This document shows, in pieces, positions 1 through 9,246 of a stretch of 64,000 bases of DNA. The stretch is from NCBI GenBank assembly GCA_963819685.1, contig CAWFXI010000008.1, positions 186,001 to 250,000 of the forward strand. Reading direction: 5' to 3'. Origin of the DNA: CAIUGU01 sp963819685 (GTDB lineage: Bacteria > Pseudomonadota > Gammaproteobacteria > Steroidobacterales > Steroidobacteraceae). Made by a program: the position numbers and the translations under genes. A model generated the notes under the pieces. That model did no database searches and was not told the origin of the DNA. It saw nothing but the letters and a program-made list of their open reading frames with translations. Each line of letters begins with the position of its first letter. The stretch's first letter is position 1.

Positions 1-1733
1 GGGTGCCGGAAGCCGATCTTCCACGCGTGCAGACAGAGCGGCGCGTCGTTCGGCGACAGCGTTGCAACAGTCCCAAGCGCGTGGTCAGCGAGATAGAGCG
101 GGTCGCCGCAGATGGGCAGTCCGAGAAACTGCAGGTGCAACCGGATCTGGTTCGTGCGCCCGGTTAACGGGCGGGCTTCCAGCAGCGTCGTGCCGTCGGC
201 AGTGCGACGGAGCACGGTGAATTCAGTGGTGGCAGGTCGCCCGTCGTCGGTACCCGCGTCTCTGGATCCTAACGGTCCCGTGTCCCTGCTGATGGGTGCG
301 TTGCACGAGAAAGTATCCTGCACAGGATTTCCATGGACCTTCACCAGATATTGCTTGGTGACTTCGCCGCGTTGAAACTGTGGCTGGAGCAGCGAAGCAA
401 AATGCTGTGTGCGGCACACGACCACAAGGCCGGTTGTGTTGGCATCCAGGCGGTGCGCCGGACGCGGCTTCTGCGGTCGATAGGCCAGATGCAGGAAATA
501 ACCGAGCGTATTGCGATTGAAGCGCCCGCCCGCATGCATCGGCAGCGGTGCCGGTTTGTTCACGACGACAATGGCTTCATCCTCATACAGGATGCGCACG
601 TCATTGCTGACAGCCGGTTCAAGCGTCGCGGGCACCACGTGTATCAGCCGCTCGCCGGTATGCACAGGATATTCCGCCGTGACCACGCGGCCTTCGTCAT
701 CAAGCACCCGGCCAGCTGCGAAAGCAGGCTTCCAGTATTCACGTGAGAACTGCGGCAGCATCTTCGTCAGTGCATCGCCTAAGTTTTGTCCCTCACACGA
801 TTCCGGGACTTTCATCGGCCGATAGTTGTCGTACGGCACGCTGCCAGGGAGCGGGCTCGTCACGCGACGCAAGGTTTCCTGGCGAGCCGCAATCGCCTGC
901 GCCCTGACGATTTCGGGAGCTCGCCAGCAAGCGGGGCAGGATTCATTCGCCACGTAGTGCGGCGATTGCTGTTCAGCCTCGGTCAACGGTGTCTGGCAGT
1001 TGAAGCACACGGCGCTTGAGGTTTCGCTCAATGCGGGATCGACGCCGACGCGGTGATCGAACACAAAGCATTCACCAACGTAGTGCGTGCTGCCCACGTC
1101 CTCGAAGTATTTGAGGATGCCGCCCTCAAGCTGGTGGATGTTCCGGAATCCTTCCTGCTCCATGAACGGACCCGCCTTTTCGCAGCGGATGCCGCCGGTG
1201 CAGAACATGACGATGGGCTGGTCCTTCAGCGCTTCCGGCAATGCCCGTACGGCCGCCGGAAAATTCCTGAAGTGATCGAGATCGAGAGTGAGCGCGTTGT
1301 GGAAAGTGCCGAGCTTCACTTCGTAGTCATTGCGCGTATCGAGCAACGTGACCGGCCGGCCTTCATCCAGCCACTGTTTCAGCTCCGCGGGCTTGAGCTT
1401 GGGTGATGTTCGCCTGGCCGGGTCGATGCCCTCGACGCCAAAGGCAATGATTTCCTTCTTGATCCGCACCAGCAGACGCGTGAAGGGCTGATAGTCGCTT
1501 TCGCTGAACTTGGCCGGCAAGAACTCCAGCCCTTGCCGTGACCGGATGTGAGCCAGCAGTCGCTCGACTCCGTCGCGCGCGCCCGCCATGAAAAGGTTGA
1601 TGCCCTCGGTGCTGAGCAGAATGGTGCCCTTCAGGCCGAGCGAGCGGGCACGCTCCAGCAGCTCGATCCGCCATTCCTTGAGTCCGGTGAGCGGGGCGAA
1701 CTGGTAAGCGGCAACATTGGTGATCAGGGACAT
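1..1733 (-). CDS. TrhO-type rhodanese fused to RluA-family pseudouridine synthase (C-terminus cut by window edge)
   Basis: One uninterrupted minus-strand frame runs from an ATG at 1733 off the left edge. Residues 1 to about 275 look like TrhO (YceA), the oxygen-dependent tRNA U34 hydroxylase: a rhodanese domain with CTGGIRCEK (Cys178, Cys184), then a C-terminal cysteine set (CFNC near 243-246, CPAC near 266-269). After a short linker, about residues 325-375 resemble an S4-like RNA-binding segment, followed by an RluA catalytic domain with HRLDANTTGL (catalytic Asp near 430) and GRTNQIRLHL. The frame is the same at both ends, so this is a fusion and not two genes. Both halves act on RNA uridines. 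TrhO is normally about 350 residues and stands alone. The exact RNA targets cannot be told from sequence. Confidence 0.85.
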   Translation of the reverse strand, partial: MSLITNVAAYQFAPLTGLKEWRIELLERARSLGLKGTILLSTEGINLFMAGARDGVERLLAHIRSRQGLEFLPAKFSESDYQPFTRLLVRIKKEIIAFGVEGIDPARRTSPKLKPAELKQWLDEGRPVTLLDTRNDYEVKLGTFHNALTLDLDHFRNFPAAVRALPEALKDQPIVMFCTGGIRCEKAGPFMEQEGFRNIHQLEGGILKYFEDVGSTHYVGECFVFDHRVGVDPALSETSSAVCFNCQTPLTEAEQQSPHYVANESCPACWRAPEIVRAQAIAARQETLRRVTSPLPGSVPYDNYRPMKVPESCEGQNLGDALTKMLPQFSREYWKPAFAAGRVLDDEGRVVTAEYPVHTGERLIHVVPATLEPAVSNDVRILYEDEAIVVVNKPAPLPMHAGGRFNRNTLGYFLHLAYRPQKPRPAHRLDANTTGLVVVCRTQHFASLLQPQFQRGEVTKQYLVKVHGNPVQDTFSCNAPISRDTGPLGSRDAGTDDGRPATTEFTVLRRTADGTTLLEARPLTGRTNQIRLHLQFLGLPICGDPLYLADHALGTVATLSPNDAPLCLHAWKIGFRH

Positions 1734-1903
1734 CCGGATATGGTACCAGCGATGCGCCGGCCACCTGTTGATAACGACAGCCATGAGGATTTGCCTGCGT
1801 CACTCCAGCGGGCTTTTGCCCTGATTCCGGGCAGCGCGTGCGGGTGGCGTTGCGGGCTGCAAGTTAGGCCGACATCAGGCCACCTTAAACCGTACTATGC
1901 GGC

Positions 1904-2516
1904 ATGAGTACCAACATGGCGGTTCCCTTGAAGCCCTATTCAGCAGCCTGTGACCGCAACCGGGAGCCGATCCTTGCCGTGCTCAAGGAATGGTTTGCCG
2001 ACCGTCACGAAGTGCTCGAGATTGGCAGCGGGACAGGCCAGCATGCCGTGCATTTCGCCGCAGCCCTGCCACACCTGAAGTGGCAGACGTCCGATGTCTC
2101 GGAAAACCTGCCGGGCATCCGTGCGTGGCTCGATGAAGCGGGTTTGCCCAACACGCCTGCGCCGCTGCATCTTGACGTGAATGCCTCGTGGCCCAATCGC
2201 ACGTTCGACGCAGTATTCACCGCGAATACGCTGCACATCATGAGCTGGGAAGAAGTGGAGCGCTTCTTCGACCGGTTGCAGCACACGCTGGCAACGGATG
2301 CCACCCTCGCCATCTATGGGCCCTTCAACTACGGCGGCAAGTTCACCAGCGACAGTAACGCGGCGTTCGACGCGGATCTCAAGCAGCGTGCCGATCACAT
2401 GGGCATTCGCGACATTCGAAGCGGTGAACGCGCTCGCGATCGATAGCGACCTCAAGCTCGTGGCCGATGTGGCGATGCCGGCCAACAATCGCCTGCTGGT
2501 CTGGCGGCGGCCTTGA
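1904..2516 (+). CDS. DUF938 SAM-dependent methyltransferase-like protein (frameshifted)
   Basis: This is a class I methyltransferase-like protein with a SAM-binding glycine motif (LEIGSGTGQHA, about residues 38-48) and the DUF938 features PYSAACDRN near the start, NTLHIMSWEE, and YGPFNYGG. The first frame ends early at 2446 with a non-family tail. The family ending (FEAVNALA, then MPANNRLLVWRR) is in the +1 frame and stops at 2516. Removing one A near 2418 (gacattcgaa to gacttcgaa) restores about 203 residues, the usual length. I therefore give the corrected extent. It converges on the amidohydrolase with 7 bp between stops. Substrate is unknown for the family. Confidence 0.75.
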
Positions 2517-2523
2517 TCTGCAG

Positions 2524-3866
2524 CTAGCGCTTGTCGACGACGACCTGGCCGTCCTTGATGACGAGAGCCACGGCAAGCAGATTCCCGACATCTTCAAGTG
2601 GATTGCCGTTCAGCACCGCGAAGTCTGCAATCTTGCCCGGTTCGAGCGTCCCGAGGTCCGCGCTACGGCCGATCACGGCCGCCGTATTCTCGGTCATGAT
2701 CTTGACGATGTCCTTGGCCGAGAAAACAAGGCGCAAAGGCACCAGCTCGTGGCGGAGTGCATCGTGCGGCAGGTACTGCACGTCTGTTCCGTAGCCATAG
2801 ACGACGCCGGCATCGAAGAGGATGCGGGCATTGACCGGTCCCTGGCCTGCGCTTGACAGCGTGTTCATCGGGAATGGATCCAGGTCGCGAAAGCGGGGCA
2901 CGTTGTCGGCACCCGAGCGAGCGGCGATCAACTCGTTGTCCTCATCGAACGCCGGCACGAAGACGCCGAGTGTCGACGTCATCGGAATGCCTGCTGCAGC
3001 GATCTCCCTGGCCTGTGCCGCCGTGATCTGTTCGATATGCGGTGTGTGTACCAGCATGGTCGGCCTGGCGGATATGGCAGCCATCGTGTCCTGAACCGTC
3101 ACGGCGTGCGTGATCACAGGCAGGCCGGCCTTCTTCGCTTCATCCACGATGACCTTTCAGCGTAGCGACTTCAGGTCCTCCCGGCGTCACCGTAATGATC
3201 GTCTTGATCGCATCGACGTCCGCTTTCCTTGCACTTCTGCACCATGCCGCGGATGGCCTGCTCCGGAATCGCCTTCGCTGCCCGGGTCGGCCGGTCTGGG
3301 GGTCGCGAGGTATCGACACGCGCGGGGTCAACGCCCGGTGGCGGCGGTGCACCGATCGCCAGCGGTACGAAGCAGCCCACAATCAGTCGCGGACCCTTGA
3401 TCGTGCCGGCATCGATCTGCCTCTTGAGGTCGACGACCTGTTCGGTCGGATCGATGGCAGACAACACTGTAGTGAATCCGGCATCGAGGAATTCCTGCAT
3501 CTTCGCTGGCGCCCGGTCAGCCAGCCACTGCACGGGATCGCCCCGAAAAAGGTGGCGATGCGCGTCGATCAGGCCGGGCATGACAGTCTTGCCCGCCAGG
3601 TCGATGACCAGTGCACCCGGAACGTTGGCCGCTGCTGCGGATACCGTCACGATCCGGCCGTCCTTGACGACCACGGAGCCGTTGTCGATGACACCGCCCT
3701 TGCCGTCGATGATGCGGGCGTTGGCCAGCACCAGTCCTTCTGCCGGCGTCGCCTGGCCGACCAGGCTGGCAGGCGGCGATGCGGGAACAGCTTGTTCGGC
3801 AGGTTGCTGACCGCATCCCGCCACGCACGCGCCCGCAAGCAGCATCACAGACAATAGCCTTTTCAT
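2524..3866 (-). CDS. amidohydrolase-family lipoprotein (two frameshifts)
   Basis: This is a metal-dependent hydrolase of the amidohydrolase superfamily, similar to imidazolonepropionase/prolidase-like enzymes. The start ATG at 3866 follows a good ribosome site (ggggag) and encodes a lipoprotein signal with lipobox VAGC. Then come the metal-binding GLIDAHRHL, a likely metal His in ITHAV, HTPHIEQI, the catalytic-Asp-like YGTD, and the terminal LEPGKIADFAVL typical of the family. Three frames must be joined: one extra base near 3222 (before VDAIKTIITV) and one near 3152 (ATLK to VIVDEAKKAG). Both behave as insertions. It may work with the two upstream secreted hydrolases, though a terminator separates it from them. 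Substrate unknown. Confidence 0.75.
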
Positions 3867-3891
3867 GATTCGTTCTCCCCTCAAACAGAAA

Positions 3892-3924
3892 ACCCCGCTC
3901 CCCAGTTGCACTGACGAGCGGGGT
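3892..3924 (-). terminator. rho-independent terminator after the alpha/beta hydrolase gene
   Basis: A perfect 9-bp stem (ACCCCGCTC / GAGCGGGGT) with a 15-base loop lies 17 bases past the hydrolase stop codon. On the minus strand it is followed by TTTTCTGTTT. It ends just before the ribosome site of the amidohydrolase, so it separates or attenuates transcription between the two genes. Confidence 0.8.
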
Positions 3925-3940
3925 CGTTCGATCGCTGCCG

Positions 3941-5104
3941 TTACTTCACGCTGTTGATGAAGTCGAGTACCGGTTTGGACACCGTCGTATCCGGCGTATC
4001 CGGTGAATAGACGATCGACATGTGGTTGTGGCGCTCGGCGTACAGCATTGTCGGGCACTTGTCCTTGCCGACTTTGCACAGGTCGTCGTGCAGCGTCTGA
4101 TAGAACGTGCTCATCTTGCCGTCCACGCCCGGGTCCAGCTCCGGCGAGACGAAGAACAGCTTGACGCTGCTCTGCCTGAGTGCCGGCAATGTAGAGCGCG
4201 CAATCAGCGTCGCGTCATCAGGACGAGGCGGCGGGCCACCAGGAGGACCGCCCGCAGGAGTTGCTGGCGGCGGAGTCATGCCGCTGGGTCCCTTGATGGC
4301 ACCCGCAGCGGAGGCCGGTCCCTGTTCACCACACGTGCTGCCTGCCGCAGGAGGACCGCCGGGTTGACCGCCAAACGCCGGGGCTTGCGGCGGACCGGGT
4401 GGCGGCATGTTGAGCGGGGCGATGTTGAACTGTCCTGCCATCAGGATTGCGCCCTTGAGACCGACGCCCTTCGGTCCCCAGACTTCGGGGCGACCGAGGT
4501 ACGTGCCTGTGGGTCCGTTGCCTGCAGACTGCGCCCAGATGAACATGCGATCGGCATTGCCCTGGTATTTCGCGATGTTCGCTTGCAACCACTGGACCAG
4601 GGTTGAGACATCCTTCGCAGGATCATCCCAGTTCGGACCGGGATGACGCTGCATCAGAACGGCGACCATGCCGTTCTTTGTGGCCCAGCGACCAATGTTG
4701 TCGTAGAAGGCATTCGATTCGCGGCTCTGCTGCTCGATCTTGTTGCCGCCGCCGCCTGGCACGTAGATGAGCACCGTGCGATTGCCGGGACCGGACGCTG
4801 TGCTGAAAATATCAACGAGGTCCTTCGGATGCTTACCGAAAGACACATCGCGTGTCAGGTTGATGCCGGGATACAGCGGGCTGGCGCTGCTGTTGTAGTC
4901 ATTCGCGGGCATGAATCCCCGGTACAACTTCGCTGTGCAGGCCGGATCGACGATGTGTCCGATCTTCTTCATCTCCTGGTAGATGTTCTCCGGCACCTGC
5001 GCCTGCGCGGTTCCCGCGAGGCACGCGCCTGCGAGCAACACGGCCCCCAAGCCCAAGCGCAGCTGCGTCGAAGCAGTGCTGCCTTTTTGTAATGTCGATT
5101 TCAC
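3941..5104 (-). CDS. secreted alpha/beta-hydrolase-fold protein, copy 1
   Basis: A 387-residue protein with an N-terminal signal peptide (cleavage near AQA-QVPE). It has an oxyanion-type glycine run (YVPGGGG), a nucleophile-elbow candidate WAQSAGN where AQSAG stands in for GxSxG, and a late Asp/His pair (ELDPG; RHNHMS) in the right order for the catalytic triad. A Pro/Gly-rich linker lies at about residues 240-300. The closest pattern is the esterase/lipase alpha/beta-hydrolase-3 type. The next upstream gene on the same strand is a clear paralogue, so this is a tandem duplication. The gene ends in a strong terminator. Substrate unknown. Confidence 0.7.
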   Translation of the reverse strand: MKSTLQKGSTASTQLRLGLGAVLLAGACLAGTAQAQVPENIYQEMKKIGHIVDPACTAKLYRGFMPANDYNSSASPLYPGINLTRDVSFGKHPKDLVDIFSTASGPGNRTVLIYVPGGGGNKIEQQSRESNAFYDNIGRWATKNGMVAVLMQRHPGPNWDDPAKDVSTLVQWLQANIAKYQGNADRMFIWAQSAGNGPTGTYLGRPEVWGPKGVGLKGAILMAGQFNIAPLNMPPPGPPQAPAFGGQPGGPPAAGSTCGEQGPASAAGAIKGPSGMTPPPATPAGGPPGGPPPRPDDATLIARSTLPALRQSSVKLFFVSPELDPGVDGKMSTFYQTLHDDLCKVGKDKCPTMLYAERHNHMSIVYSPDTPDTTVSKPVLDFINSVK

Positions 5105-5144
5105 CAGGATCTCCTTGTTTGATTGCTGACGGTGCTGCCGGTAT

Positions 5145-6237
5145 TTACTTCACGCCACGTATCCACGCGAGCACTGGGCCCGTGACTGTCGTATCGGGTG
5201 AGTCCGGGGAAAATACGAGCGACATGTGGTTGTGGCGCTTGGCGTAGAACAGCGTCGGGCATTTGTCCTTGCCGCCCTTGCACAGTTCGTCATGCAGCGA
5301 CTGATAGAAGGCGCCGATGTTGCCATTGATGCCAGGATCGAGTTCGGCCGACGCGAAGAACAGCTTCACGCTTGTCTGCTTCAAGCCGGGCAACGTCGAA
5401 CTGGCGAGCAGGGCTTCTGCAGTCGGAGGCGGGCCCATGGGAGGCGGTGGTCCAGCGGGCGGGGCCATGCCACTCGGACCTTTGATTGCCCCGTCCGCGG
5501 AGAACGGGATTTCCTGCGCCACAGTTCGTGCCGGCGCCCGCAAACGCCGCCATCGAGAAAGGCGGGTTGGGCACGGGCGCGGCATTCCAGGAGCCCGACA
5601 TCATGATGGCGCCTTTCACGCCTGCGCCCTTCGGACCATGGAGTTCCGGACGCCCAAGATACGTGCCCACTGGAATGTTGGCCGCCGAATGCGCCCAGAT
5701 GAACATGCGGTCGGGATTGCCCTGGTACTTCGAGACGTTCGCCTGCAACCACTGGATCAACGTCGACACTTCCTTCGCGCCAGTGTCGCCGCCGGGAAGG
5801 CCATGCCGTTGCATCAGCACGCCGACCATGCCGTTCTTGGTGGCCCAGCGGCCGATGTTGTCGTAAAACGCGTTGGCTTCGCGGCTCTGCTGTTCGATCT
5901 TGTTGCCGCCGCCGCCCGGTACATAAATGAGGACGGGGCGATTGCCGGCGCCGCTGGCGGCGCTGAAGATGTCCGCGAGGTCCTTGGGATCAGGTCCGAA
6001 GGACAGGTCCCGCGCCAGGTTGATTCCGGGATAGAGCGGGCTCGCCGTGCTGTTGTAATCATTCGCAGGCATGAAGCCGCGGTACAGCTTGGCAGTGCAG
6101 GCCGGATCGACGATCTGCCCCATCTTGACCATCTTCTGGTAGACGTCTTCAGGCACCTGCGCCTGTGCGCTACCCGCCGCGGCTGAGAGAACCAGGGCGA
6201 TGGCACTCAAGGCGGTTGTCATCGGTTTGCTGCGCAT
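5145..6237 (-). CDS. secreted alpha/beta-hydrolase-fold protein, copy 2 (frameshifted)
   Basis: Paralogue of the gene immediately downstream, sharing nearly the same N-terminal third (PACTAKLYRGFMPANDYN and YVPGGGGNKIEQQSRE). It has its own signal peptide (SAQA-QVPED) and a nucleophile elbow WAHSAAN. The frame breaks near 5518: removing one G (TGTGGCGCA to TGTGCGCA) joins the N-terminal frame to the C-terminal frame that carries GAIKGPSGM, the ELDPG acid and the RHNHMS histidine. Corrected, it is about 363 residues, close to copy 1. It is probably co-transcribed with copy 1, from which it is separated by 40 bp. Substrate unknown. Confidence 0.68.
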
Positions 6238-6446
6238 AAGTCATGAACTCCGGCTGGGAGAGAGATAAGGGGTCGCGGGATCGTAGACATCCGCGGTTGG
6301 GTCGGTCAATCGAAGGTCACGTCAAGATTTGCAAGGGGCCGCATGATACATGCAGCTCGACACTTCTTCACCCTGTCGCTGATTGACCTGCCCGGCATCC
6401 GCTGCCTAGGATTTCGCCTTCCCAACCTGTTCCTGCGGAGTCGCCC

Positions 6447-7410
6447 ATGATCAGCCGTCGCCAATGGATCAACCTCACGCTTGGGCTAGGCACTGACACT
6501 GGCCTTCAATCCGGAAATTCTTCTCGCGGCGCAACAAGCTGTTGCGGTGCGCACAATCCCCTCATCGGGCGAAAAGGTGCCGGTGATCGGTCTCGGCAGT
6601 TCCGCCACGTTTGCGCAAGTGGCGCGATCCGAAGATGTCGCCAAGCTCAAGGAAGTATTGCAGACGCTGGTCGACAACGGCGGCAAGCTGTTCGACACCG
6701 CCCCGCAATATGGTGCTTCCGAGGAAGTGGCAGGGCGTATCGCCCAGGAACTGGGCATCAACAAGCGGCTCTTCTGGGCGACCAAGGTCAATGTGGCGGG
6801 CCGTGGCACCGGCGCTGCCGATCCTGCAGCGGCCCGGGCCCAGATCGAGCAGTCCTTCAGGCGCTTTGCCGTCGACAGGATCGATCTTATCCAGGTCCAC
6901 AACATGGGCGACGTTGCGACTCAGCTGCCCATCCTGAAGGAACTGAAGGCCCAGGGTCGCATCAAGTACATCGGCGTGACGACCACCTTTCCGGATCAGT
7001 ACCCGCTGATTGAGCAGGCGATGCGCACCGAGCCCCTGGATTTCGTCGGGCTGGACTATGCCATCGACAATCGCGATGTCGAAACGACGTTCCTGCCACT
7101 CGCGATCGAACGCAGGATCGGCGTGCTGGCGTACCTGCCATTCGGACGAACCAGCCTGTTCCGCCGTGTCGGCGATCGCCCGCTGCCTGACTGGGCGAAG
7201 GAATTCGATGCCACCACCTGGGCGCAGTTCTTCCTGAAATACGTCATCAGCCATCCGGCCGTCACGGTGGTGACTCCCTCAACGAGCCAGGCCCGGAACA
7301 TGCTCGACAACCTGGGTGGTGGTGCCGGGCGGTTGCCCGATCAGGCGATGCGCAAGCGCATGACGGATTTCATCGACGCATTGCCGCCGGTGGAGTCGCG
7401 GTTTGGGTAG
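6447..7410 (+). CDS. aldo/keto reductase with Tat-like signal (frameshift in signal)
   Basis: The main part (from about 6547) is an aldo/keto reductase TIM barrel: GKLFDTAPQYGASE holds the Asp/Tyr active-site region, then FWATKVN with the Lys, IDLIQVHN with the His, and a C-terminal NADPH-binding stretch VVTPSTSQARNM. The upstream ATG at 6447 opens a twin-arginine leader (MISRRQWINLTLGLG) whose continuation LTLAFNPEILLAAQQ is in the +1 frame. One extra base near 6490 explains the break. Corrected, it is an exported reductase of about 320 residues. Tat export would suit a cofactor-loaded enzyme. Substrate unknown. recQ follows 12 bp later. Confidence 0.78.
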
Positions 7411-7422
7411 TAGTATGTCGCG

Positions 7423-9246
7423 ATGACGGTTGCTGCTGATCCCGCCCTCGACATCCTTCGTACCACGTTTGGTCATCCCGAGTTCCGCGGCGCGCAGCGG
7501 GAGATCATTCAGCATGTGCTGGCGGGTGGCGATGCACTGGTCCTGATGCCTACGGGAGGTGGCAAGTCGCTTTGCTACCAGGTGCCGGCACTCCTCCGGC
7601 CCGGGACGGCAGTCGTCGTGTCACCGCTGATTGCACTGATGCAGGATCAGGTGGCGGCCTTGACGCTCCTCGGTGTCCGCGCCGCTTTCCTGAACTCCAC
7701 GCTGGACGCCGCCAAAGCTCGCGAAACTGAGCGGGCCTTTGCGGATGGGCGGCTCGATCTGCTGTACATCGCGCCGGAACGGCTGGCCACGGCACGTTGC
7801 CTCGAATTGCTGACGCGGACACCCATTGCGCTCTTCGCAATCGATGAAGCGCATTGCGTATCGCAATGGGGCCACGACTTCAGGCCGGACTATCTGCAAT
7901 TGTCAGTGCTGCATGAACAGTTCCCGGAAGTGCCGCGCATCGCGCTGACGGCCACGGCAGATCCGCAGACGCGTGCAGAGATTCTCACTCGCCTAGGGCT
8001 GGACACGGCCCGCGTGTTCGTATCGAGTTTCGATCGGCCCAACATTCGTTACACGATCGTCGACAAGGCCGATGCGCGGGCACAGCTGCTGTCGTTCATC
8101 AGGGCTGAGCACGCTGGCGACGCCGGTATCGTCTACTGCCTGTCGCGCAAGCGCGTGGACGAAACTGCGGAGTGGCTGAACGCTCATGGAGTGACTGCGT
8201 TGCCGTATCACGCAGGCATGGATGCGATTGACCGCAGCGCCCATCAGGCCAGATTCCAGCGTGAGGAGGGCGTTGTCGTCGTTGCGACCATTGCCTTCGG
8301 CATGGGCATCGACAAGCCGGACGTACGCTTTGTGGCCCATATCGATCTGCCGAAAAGCATCGAAGGCTATTACCAGGAAACGGGCCGGGCTGGTCGCGAT
8401 GGCTTGCCGGCCGATGCCTGGATGACCTATGGCCTGGGCGACGTAGTGCAGCAGCGCCGCATGATCGACAGCTCGGAAGCGAGCGAGGCGTACAAGCGCA
8501 TCTCCAGCACGAAACTCGATGCGTTGCTTGGGCTGTGCGAGACAGCGAAGTGTCGCAGGGTCTTGCTGCTCGACTATTTCGGCGAGGCGAGCATTCCCTG
8601 CGGCAATTGCGATACCTGTCTTGCGCCTCCCCAGACCTGGGAGGCAACGGCAGCAGCGCAGAAGGCGCTGTCTGCGATTTACCGCACCGAGCAGCGCTTC
8701 GGTGCCTTGCATGTCATCGATGTGCTGCGCGGTAAAGACAGCGAACGGGTACGACGCTGGGATCATCAGAACCTCGGTGTGTTCGGCATCGGCGCGGATC
8801 TGTCCGAGCACGACTGGCGCAACGTGTTCCGCCAGCTCGTGGCGATGGGGTTTGCGCGCGTGGATCACGCAAGCTACGGCGCGCTGCGGTTGACCGAAGC
8901 GGCGCGGCCCGTACTTCGGGGAGAAGTCGTCGTGCACATGCGCCGGACACTTGAGCGCAAGCGAACGAAGCAATCCCGCAAACGCGTGGCACCGGTACTG
9001 GTGGCGGAGACCTTGCCTGATCAGGATCGGCTCATGCGGCTGAAGTCCTGGCGGCTGGAAGAAGCTCGCCGCCAGGACGTCCCTGCCTATGTGATCCTGC
9101 ATGACTCGACGCTTGCCGAGATTGCGCGCCGCTGTCCTGCAGTTGTCAGTGAACTCGCCGATATTCCCGGCATCGGCAAAGTCAAGCTCGAACGCTATGG
9201 ACAGGCGCTGGTCGCGCTGGCCAACGGCAATCGAATGGGGATTTGA
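7423..9246 (+). CDS. recQ: ATP-dependent DNA helicase RecQ
   Basis: A 607-residue RecQ helicase acting 3'-5' on DNA during recombination and repair. Visible parts, in order: Walker A PTGGGKS (Lys48), DEAH box at about 141-144 followed by CVSQWGHDFRPDY (the RecQ aromatic loop), helicase C with ETGRAGRDG, a zinc site of Cys372, Cys377, Cys393, Cys396 and Cys399, a winged helix, and a C-terminal HRDC domain ending in GIGKVKLERYG. Length matches the family. Its stop abuts the stop of the convergent TonB receptor gene with no gap. Confidence 0.95.
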   Translation: MTVAADPALDILRTTFGHPEFRGAQREIIQHVLAGGDALVLMPTGGGKSLCYQVPALLRPGTAVVVSPLIALMQDQVAALTLLGVRAAFLNSTLDAAKARETERAFADGRLDLLYIAPERLATARCLELLTRTPIALFAIDEAHCVSQWGHDFRPDYLQLSVLHEQFPEVPRIALTATADPQTRAEILTRLGLDTARVFVSSFDRPNIRYTIVDKADARAQLLSFIRAEHAGDAGIVYCLSRKRVDETAEWLNAHGVTALPYHAGMDAIDRSAHQARFQREEGVVVVATIAFGMGIDKPDVRFVAHIDLPKSIEGYYQETGRAGRDGLPADAWMTYGLGDVVQQRRMIDSSEASEAYKRISSTKLDALLGLCETAKCRRVLLLDYFGEASIPCGNCDTCLAPPQTWEATAAAQKALSAIYRTEQRFGALHVIDVLRGKDSERVRRWDHQNLGVFGIGADLSEHDWRNVFRQLVAMGFARVDHASYGALRLTEAARPVLRGEVVVHMRRTLERKRTKQSRKRVAPVLVAETLPDQDRLMRLKSWRLEEARRQDVPAYVILHDSTLAEIARRCPAVVSELADIPGIGKVKLERYGQALVALANGNRMGI

